From Algoriphagus sediminis (GTDB lineage Bacteria > Bacteroidota > Bacteroidia > Cytophagales > Cyclobacteriaceae), in the NCBI RefSeq assembly GCF_030403435.1, contig NZ_JAUEPH010000002.1:124001-188000 (forward strand): a DNA stretch of 64,000 bases, read 5' to 3'. This document shows positions 58,927 through 64,000 of this stretch, one piece after another (position 1 is the first letter of the stretch; the number at the start of each line of letters is the position of its first letter). Below the pieces are notes generated by a model. The model was not told the origin of the DNA. It saw nothing but the letters and a program-made list of their open reading frames with translations, and did not search any database. The translations under genes and the position numbers were made by a program.

Positions 58927-59058
58927 TTAGTCTCTTTTTGGCAGGGCGAAAATAAAAAAATAATAACCAAACACGGTTTTTTTAGCACTTTTTAAACGAT
59001 ATCCCCGGCATGCTCCGATTATGTGACTTTCGTTACCTTTTCGAACTATCAAAGACCT

Positions 59059-59066
59059 TACTTTTG
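59059..59066 (+). promoter_or_regulatory. -7 element of the thioredoxin gene
   Basis: TACTTTTG matches TAnnTTTG. Transcription would begin near 59073, leaving the ATG at 59094 as the first usable start and making upstream in-frame ATGs unlikely. The -33 box is poor. Confidence 0.5.
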
Positions 59067-59093
59067 TTACCGATGAGATTAAATAATCGTCTT

Positions 59094-59414
59094 ATGAAAG
59101 AGAAAGCTAAAACATTTCAAGAATTAATAGAAGGGGATCAACCGGTCTTAGTCGACTTTTTTGCGACTTGGTGCGGACCCTGTAAAATGATGCAACCGAT
59201 CCTTGAAGACACTTCCAGAGCCTTGGGTGACAAGGTAAAGATCGTAAAAGTGGACGTGGATCGTAATCAAATGGCAGCCAGTAAATTTCAGGTTCGTGGA
59301 GTACCCACTTTAATTCTTTTCCAACAAGGAAAAATCTTATGGCGGGAATCAGGAGTTTTACCTGCACATCAATTAACTGGTATTATCGAAAATAAAATTA
59401 TGGAGACCGCATGA
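59094..59414 (+). CDS. trxA: Thioredoxin
   Basis: 106 residues from the ATG at 59094, the usual thioredoxin length; in-frame ATGs at 59010 and 59073 precede or coincide with the predicted transcription start. V-D-F-F-A-T-W-C27-G-P-C30-K-M is the active site, and R-G-V-P-T-L-I-L holds the cis-proline. It reduces disulfides in the cytosol. It is followed by an MBL-rhodanese protein and two YeeE/YedE proteins, so here it likely supplies electrons for sulfur-transfer steps. Confidence 0.9.
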   Translation: MKEKAKTFQELIEGDQPVLVDFFATWCGPCKMMQPILEDTSRALGDKVKIVKVDVDRNQMAASKFQVRGVPTLILFQQGKILWRESGVLPAHQLTGIIENKIMETA

Positions 59415-59476
59415 TGAAAGTCATTGGTCTGGACAATAGGAATAAATAACTTTTAAAAACAGAAATATATTAAGCT

Positions 59477-60898
59477 ATGAAAATCGAGCAAATTTATACA
59501 GGATGTCTTGCGCAAGGTGCGTATTACATCGAATCAGAAGGTGAAGCAGCCGTAATTGATCCATTAAGAGAGGTTCAACCTTACATTGAGAAGGCAGAGC
59601 GTAGAAATGCCAAGATCAAATATGTCTTTGAAACACACTTCCATGCAGACTTTGTATCAGGTCACCAAGACCTTGCAGAGAAAACTGGTGCTAAGATCGT
59701 TTATGGTCCTACTGGTATGAAACTAGGTTTTGATGCCTTAATCGCTGAGGATAATCAGGAATTCACTCTTGGAAAAATCAAAATCAAGTTGCTTCATACG
59801 CCTGGTCACACTATGGAAAGTTCATGCTATCTTCTTTACAATGAGGAGGGAAAAGCTGAAGCCATCTTCACTGGAGACACACTATTTATTGGAGATGTAG
59901 GAAGACCAGATTTGGCCCAAAAAGTAATTTCTGATTTAACCCAGGAGAAACTAGCAGGTCATCTTTATGACTCTTTAAGAGAAAAGATCATGCCTTTAGC
60001 TGACGATATCATCGTGTATCCAGCCCATGGTGCAGGTTCTGCCTGTGGTAAAAACATGAGCAAGGAGACTTCTGATACTCTAGGCAATCAAAAGAAGACC
60101 AATTATGCCCTTCAAGATATGACCAAGGAGGAATTCATTAAAGAATTAATCACTGGATTGACACCTCCTCCGGCATATTTCCCTCAAAATGTGATGATGA
60201 ATATCGAAGGTTATGATAGCATCGATACGGTGATGAAGAGAGGAATAAATCCTTTAACTCCTGAGGAGTTTGAGGTGGCTGCGAATGAGACTGGAGCTTT
60301 GATTTTAGATACCAGGGACCCTCAGGTTTTTGCTAAGGAGTTTATCCCAAATTCTGTGAATATTGGTATTGACGGAAGCTTTGCCGTATGGGTAGGAGCC
60401 ATGATTCCTGATGTGAAGCAGGAGATTCTTGTAGTTGCTGATGAAGGCCGCGAGGAAGAAGTGATTACCCGTCTTGCTAGAGTGGGATATGATTTTTCTT
60501 TGGGTTACCTAAAAGGGGGAATAGCTTCTTGGAAATCTGCGGGTAAAGAAATTGATTCTATAAAGTCTGTATCTGTGGAAGAGCTTGCTGAAATTAAAAA
60601 GGAAAACCCTGATGCGACAATTCTTGATGTTCGCAAGAAGTCTGAATACGATTCAGAGCATGTCTTGGATGCAGAGAATGCTCCTTTAGATTATCTCAAC
60701 GATAGCATGGCTCAAATCGACAAGGATAAAGAGTACTATGTACATTGTGCAGGTGGATATCGGTCCATGATCTTTACTTCTGCACTTCGGGCAAGAGGCT
60801 TTGATAAGCTCATTGATATCGATGGTGGGTTTAAAGCCATCAAAGAATCAGGCAAATTTGAAGTTTCAGATTACGTTTGCCCAACTACCCTTCTATAA
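59477..60898 (+). CDS. MBL-fold hydrolase fused to two rhodanese domains (persulfide dioxygenase-like)
   Basis: 473 residues. The metallo-beta-lactamase domain (1-210) has H54-F-H56-A-D58, H111 in T-P-G-H-T, D134 in T-G-D and H184 in Y-P-A-H-G-A-G, the residues of ETHE1-type persulfide dioxygenases. A first rhodanese domain (about 260-360) lacks the catalytic cysteine; the second (about 365-465) has the intact loop C424-A-G-G-Y-R. It probably oxidises a persulfide (glutathione or bacillithiol type) and hands sulfur on. It lies 62 bp after the thioredoxin gene. Confidence 0.9.
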   Translation: MKIEQIYTGCLAQGAYYIESEGEAAVIDPLREVQPYIEKAERRNAKIKYVFETHFHADFVSGHQDLAEKTGAKIVYGPTGMKLGFDALIAEDNQEFTLGKIKIKLLHTPGHTMESSCYLLYNEEGKAEAIFTGDTLFIGDVGRPDLAQKVISDLTQEKLAGHLYDSLREKIMPLADDIIVYPAHGAGSACGKNMSKETSDTLGNQKKTNYALQDMTKEEFIKELITGLTPPPAYFPQNVMMNIEGYDSIDTVMKRGINPLTPEEFEVAANETGALILDTRDPQVFAKEFIPNSVNIGIDGSFAVWVGAMIPDVKQEILVVADEGREEEVITRLARVGYDFSLGYLKGGIASWKSAGKEIDSIKSVSVEELAEIKKENPDATILDVRKKSEYDSEHVLDAENAPLDYLNDSMAQIDKDKEYYVHCAGGYRSMIFTSALRARGFDKLIDIDGGFKAIKESGKFEVSDYVCPTTLL

Positions 60899-60937
60899 GT
60901 TTGGGTAATGGATTAGAAAATCATTTATGTATTAATT

Positions 60938-60964
60938 AAAGGGCTGAATCATTCAGCCCTTTTT
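60938..60964 (+). terminator. Intrinsic terminator after MBL-rhodanese gene
   Basis: A near-perfect 12-bp inverted repeat AAAGGGCTGAAT/ATTCAGCCCTTT with a T-run. It lies 19 bp before the next gene, so it may attenuate rather than fully separate transcription. Confidence 0.7.
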
Positions 60965-60982
60965 AAACACTAATCAATAGAA

Positions 60983-61564
60983 ATGAACGACTTTATTAAT
61001 TGGCTCTCGCAGCCCTGGCCTTGGTATGTGGCTGGCCCTATGATTGGATTGACTGTGCCGGCCCTTCTCATATTAGGGAATAAAACCTTCGGTATTTCTT
61101 CTTCCTTAAGACACGTCTGTGCGATGTGTGTCCCAGCAGGGATCCCCTTCTTTACATATAACTGGAAAAAGGAAATGTGGAATCTACTATTTGTACTAGG
61201 AGTATTGATTGGCGGCTTTGTAGCAACCAACTTCTTGGCAAACCCTGATTCAATTATTGTTTCAGAAGCAACTCAGGCAGATTTGAAAGCATTAGGTGTT
61301 ACTGATTTTGGCAACCTATTGCCAGCTGACATTTTCTCCTGGGAGAATCTATTTACTGCCAAAGGGCTTCTGTTCTTTGTGATTGGAGGATTTTTGGTAG
61401 GTTTTGGAACTCGCTATGCGGGTGGCTGTACTTCTGGACATGCAATCATGGGAATCAGTTCTCTGCAATGGCAGTCGGTGCTAGCCACGGTTTTCTTTAT
61501 GATCGGAGGTTTCTTGATGACGCACGTTTTGCTTGAGCCTTTAATGAAATTGGTAGGATTTTAA
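60983..61564 (+). CDS. YeeE/YedE-type half transporter 1 (thiosulfate/sulfur uptake)
   Basis: 193 residues with four to five membrane helices. S-S-L-R-H-V-C-A-M-C-V-P and G-T-R-Y-A-G-G-C-T-S-G-H-A-I-M-G are the conserved cysteine-bearing loops of YeeE/YedE (TsuA-like) proteins, which move thiosulfate through a cysteine relay. The larger homologues are about 350 residues; here the function is split with the next gene, 7 bp downstream. Confidence 0.9.
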   Translation: MNDFINWLSQPWPWYVAGPMIGLTVPALLILGNKTFGISSSLRHVCAMCVPAGIPFFTYNWKKEMWNLLFVLGVLIGGFVATNFLANPDSIIVSEATQADLKALGVTDFGNLLPADIFSWENLFTAKGLLFFVIGGFLVGFGTRYAGGCTSGHAIMGISSLQWQSVLATVFFMIGGFLMTHVLLEPLMKLVGF

Positions 61565-61571
61565 TTGATAA

Positions 61572-62066
61572 ATGATGAAAGTAGTAGAAAAGCCAACAAC
61601 GATACAGGATCCTCATTGTGAGGCTCCCAACTTAAGAAAGCACGAAGACAAGGGACTTGAATTGCTGAAATACTTGATTTTGGGTGTTCTTTTCGGAATT
61701 GTCTTTGTCAAAGCTGAGATTATTTCCTGGTTCCGAATTCAGGAAATGTTTAGACTTCAATCTTTCCACATGTATGGAGTGATTGGGTCAGCAGTGGTGA
61801 CGGGGATTATCTCGATACAAATCATCAAACGGTTTAATATTAAGACCATTCATGGTGAGACCATCAATATTCCAAAGAAGGAATTTAGAAAAGGACAGGT
61901 GATCGGAGGTTTCATCTTCGGTCTAGGATGGGCCTTGACCGGAGCATGTCCAGGACCCTTGTTCGCCCAGATTGGTAGTGGATACACTGTGGTGCTGGTC
62001 ACTCTGATAAGTGCATTGGTAGGTACTTGGGTCTACGGAAAGTTTTCGAATAAACTTCCGAATTGA
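61572..62066 (+). CDS. YeeE/YedE-type half transporter 2 (DUF6691-like)
   Basis: 164 residues with four helices after a short cytosolic lead containing D-P-H-C-E-A-P. The loop L-T-G-A-C-P-G-P-L-F-A-Q-I-G is the second half-transporter signature and carries a cysteine. An immediately following second ATG is an alternative start. Together with the first half it would form the pseudosymmetric thiosulfate permease. A terminator follows. Confidence 0.9.
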   Translation: MMKVVEKPTTIQDPHCEAPNLRKHEDKGLELLKYLILGVLFGIVFVKAEIISWFRIQEMFRLQSFHMYGVIGSAVVTGIISIQIIKRFNIKTIHGETINIPKKEFRKGQVIGGFIFGLGWALTGACPGPLFAQIGSGYTVVLVTLISALVGTWVYGKFSNKLPN

Positions 62067-62082
62067 TGTCAGAAAAATAGTC

Positions 62083-62113
62083 AAAGCCGATTTTAACAAA
62101 TCGGCTTTTTTTT
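62083..62113 (+). terminator. Intrinsic terminator after the transporter pair
   Basis: An 11-bp stem AAAGCCGATTT/AAATCGGCTTT with a 4-base loop and a T-run. Confidence 0.9.
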
Positions 62114-62192
62114 AGTCAAAAACCCGCTTAATCACAAAGCGAATAAAAAAAATGATGACAACAACTATAGACCCTACAATGACAAATTCCAT
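62112..62192 (-). CDS. Candidate 26-residue single-helix membrane protein
   Basis: An ATG-started frame of 26 codons ends at the T-run of the terminator. The product is one hydrophobic helix, M-E-F-V-I-V-G-S-I-V-V-V-I-I-F-F-I, followed by R and K-R and a final F-D: an acidic first residue and a basic C-terminal side, as expected for a small inner-membrane protein. No family can be named. The length is too short for confident coding calls, but composition, start and position (its own 3' end against a terminator) are consistent. Confidence 0.4.
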   Translation of the reverse strand: MEFVIVGSIVVVIIFFIRFVIKRVFD

Positions 62193-62305
62193 ATCTACAC
62201 TTTGCGTAAGAAACACAAGTATGCCCAAATAGTTTTTTATATCTCTGGTCCACTATTTCCACATTGATATTATTACCTTTTCGCTTTCTTAAGACCTGAA
62301 TATTT

Positions 62306-63466
62306 ATGCACTCATTTGGGAAGCGAAAATTAGCCTTGGGTAGCCTGTTTTTCTTTTTGGGCTTATGCTTCGGAAGCTGGGCCTCCAGAATTCCTGATAT
62401 CCAATCGAATTTTGATCTTTCGGAAGGGGAGTTAGGATCACTTTTACTTTGCCTTCCTTTTGGCTCTTTAATTGGACTCCCTATCGCAGGCTGGTTGGTT
62501 CATCAGTATGGGAGTAAGGTTGTTATTACAATTGGAGGGATTTTTTATGCTGTTTCATTAGCACTAGTGGGTTGGAGCCCTAGCCCGTGGGTATTGGTAC
62601 CCATTTTAGTTTTTTTCGGCCTTTTAGGAAATGTGATGAATATCGCGGTGAATACTCAGGCTATTGCTCTGGAAGATGATGTAGGAAAAAGCATCATCGC
62701 AACTTTTCATGGGCTTTGGAGTTCGGCTGGATTTGTTGGCGCAGGGGTAGGAGCTGGAATGATTTTGCTCTCGCTTAATCCTGCGATTCATTTTTCGATA
62801 ATTATGGGTTTTTCCGTTTTGGTTCTTCTAACTGCACGACCATTTATCGTGAAGGAGAAGAATACTCATGCTGGGGGAGGATTAATTATTAAAAAACCAG
62901 ATGACCTTCTTCTTCGAGTTGGGATGATCTCGTTTCTGGGTATGATGTGCGAAGGCTGTATGTTTGATTGGAGTGGTGTTTATTTCAAAAAGGTAGTGAT
63001 GGCAGATCCGTCTTGGGTAATCACAGGATATGTGGTGTTTATGGGAGCCATGTCTTCAGGTAGGTTCCTTTCTGATCTACTGACTAGAAAAATAGGAAAA
63101 ATAAAGATCATCCGCTTCAGCGGCTTTTTGATCTTTACAGGGCTGGCCATTGCCGTCCTATTTCCCACTTTTTGGGTTTCCACTTTTGCCTTTCTTCTCG
63201 TGGGATTTGGAGTTGCAGCAATTGTTCCCATGTCTTATAGCATTGCAGGTCGGTCTCGTCTTTACTCTCCGGGTGTGGCTTTGGCTCTTGTCTCTACTAT
63301 AGCCTTTTTTGGATTTTTGATCGGACCACCCTTGATTGGGTTTATTGCTGATATTTTTAATCTTCAGGTCTCATTTGCATTAATTGCCTTGAATGGACTG
63401 GGAATAATGATTCTTTCAAGTTATCGCAAAGAGGTTTTTGAAGTAAATACACAGAAATTAAGCTAA
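62306..63466 (+). CDS. MFS transporter (YbjJ-like)
   Basis: 386 residues with 12 predicted helices. S-R-I-P-D-I-Q-S near residue 28, L-P-F-G-S-L-I-G-L-P-I-A-G-W-L and G-N-V-M-N-I-A-V-N-T-Q-A-I-A-L-E are the marks of a YbjJ-type major facilitator. Substrate unknown. The next gene starts at the base after its stop, so the two are likely coupled. Confidence 0.88.
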   Translation: MHSFGKRKLALGSLFFFLGLCFGSWASRIPDIQSNFDLSEGELGSLLLCLPFGSLIGLPIAGWLVHQYGSKVVITIGGIFYAVSLALVGWSPSPWVLVPILVFFGLLGNVMNIAVNTQAIALEDDVGKSIIATFHGLWSSAGFVGAGVGAGMILLSLNPAIHFSIIMGFSVLVLLTARPFIVKEKNTHAGGGLIIKKPDDLLLRVGMISFLGMMCEGCMFDWSGVYFKKVVMADPSWVITGYVVFMGAMSSGRFLSDLLTRKIGKIKIIRFSGFLIFTGLAIAVLFPTFWVSTFAFLLVGFGVAAIVPMSYSIAGRSRLYSPGVALALVSTIAFFGFLIGPPLIGFIADIFNLQVSFALIALNGLGIMILSSYRKEVFEVNTQKLS

Positions 63467-64000
63467 ATGAATAAAGACTTAAGGGGGTTTCAATTTTCCA
63501 TAGAAGCCGAAGTCCAATCGTTTCAGGTTCGTCCTGATGGCAAAATCTGGTTACATGCATTAGCGGATTGGTTTCAGGAAATTGCTTGGAGACATGCTAA
63601 TTCGGGAGGTTTCGGTACAGAAATCAATCAATCCCAGCTAATGTGGGCCCTGGCCAGATTAGAAATCAAGGCAAAAAAGCTCCCAACCTGGGGTGACAAT
63701 TTTAAGCTTTATACAGCTGGAAGAGGGGTGAATAAAATTTTTGCCTTTCGTGAGTTTCTCCTGACTGATTCAGAAGGAGAAAAACTCGTGGAAGGGATGA
63801 GCAGCTGGTTGCTTCTAGATTCAGCTACTAAGCGACCTAAAAACCCAGAAGTGGTTTTGCCGGAAAGCCTTTTTGACCCCAAACTGAAACCGAATTGGGA
63901 GCCAGAAAAAATAAGAGTACTGAATGGAGACTTTTCCATCAGGCACAAGAAAGTCGAGCCGACTGATGTTGATCTTTACCAGCACGTGAATAACACTAGT
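63467..64000 (+). CDS. Acyl-ACP thioesterase, partial
   Basis: 178 codons are visible; the gene runs off the window. The hotdog fold begins F-Q-V-R-P-D-G-K-I-W-L-H-A-L-A-D-W-F-Q-E with A-W-R-H-A-N; the second hotdog reaches Y-Q-H-V-N-N, the substrate-binding and catalytic H-x-N motif, at the window edge. The sequence belongs to the plant-FatA-like bacterial acyl-ACP thioesterases, which release free fatty acids from acyl carrier protein. It follows the MFS gene without a gap. Confidence 0.9.
   Translation, partial: MNKDLRGFQFSIEAEVQSFQVRPDGKIWLHALADWFQEIAWRHANSGGFGTEINQSQLMWALARLEIKAKKLPTWGDNFKLYTAGRGVNKIFAFREFLLTDSEGEKLVEGMSSWLLLDSATKRPKNPEVVLPESLFDPKLKPNWEPEKIRVLNGDFSIRHKKVEPTDVDLYQHVNNTS

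Noticed and set aside
1..64000. CRISPR array, insertion sequence, prophage or rRNA operon
   Set aside because: No regularly spaced repeats, transposase motifs, phage structural genes or rRNA sequences were found on reading.

Overview
The window looks like a chromosomal segment of a member of the Bacteroidota, most likely a Cyclobacteriaceae-type (Algoriphagus-like) organism. The genus is an inference; the phylum is better supported. Evidence for the phylum: a gldH gliding lipoprotein gene, a RicT/recQ/purD/kdsD neighbourhood typical of the phylum, GWxTD and DUF2723 proteins, a carboxypeptidase-regulatory/TonB-type outer-membrane protein, menaquinone genes, several TAnnTTTG promoter elements, and weak Shine-Dalgarno sequences. 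Nearly all DNA is coding. I see no insertion sequence, prophage, CRISPR array or rRNA.

Layout. 1-165 is the end of a sensor histidine kinase. 235-2673 (minus) is a compact four-gene unit: two DM13-domain lipoproteins bracketing a beta-barrel protein and a Crp/Fnr regulator. 2806-4022 holds three small genes and tRNA-Pro(GGG). 4143-6055 is hflK-hflC. 6145-9116 (minus) is a PadR regulator with an FtsX-type permease, and 9275-11692 is a penicillin-acylase-type lipoprotein. 11933-16311 (minus) is a translationally coupled trio: coiled-coil P-loop ATPase, degenerate MscS-like membrane protein, cation/proton antiporter. 16470-19865 (minus) carries a TlpA-type thioredoxin and a large outer-membrane barrel.

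20046-23036 has a long perfect palindrome in front of an 84-residue protein and an XRE-S24 repressor, which converge on a membrane-anchored TIR protein. 23105-25079 contains divergent menE and menB. 25549-29013 (minus) groups a serine hydrolase, a cyanophycinase-like peptidase, a GNAT enzyme and a class D beta-lactamase-like lipoprotein. 30015-36105 encodes an AddAB-like helicase-nuclease pair. After a gene-free, AT-rich stretch of 876 bp comes an Mla-type lipid transport operon (37435-39961). 39990-45629 has an EEP phosphohydrolase, a kinase-aminotransferase fusion, pgi and a GNAT gene.

45630-50951 (minus) is recQ-purD-ricT-gldH, divergent from kdsD-manC (51038-53091). Then come rlmB, a GWxTD protein, a methyltransferase and a DUF2723 protein. 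59094-62066 is a sulfur-handling cluster: thioredoxin, MBL-rhodanese fusion and two YeeE/YedE half-transporters. The window ends with an MFS transporter and a truncated acyl-ACP thioesterase.

Most genes are housekeeping. The two units that best fit an undescribed system are the ATPase / MscS-like / antiporter operon and the DM13 / barrel / Crp / DM13 operon. The palindrome-controlled XRE-S24 locus beside a TIR protein is a third candidate. No database search was possible; family names come from motifs read by eye.
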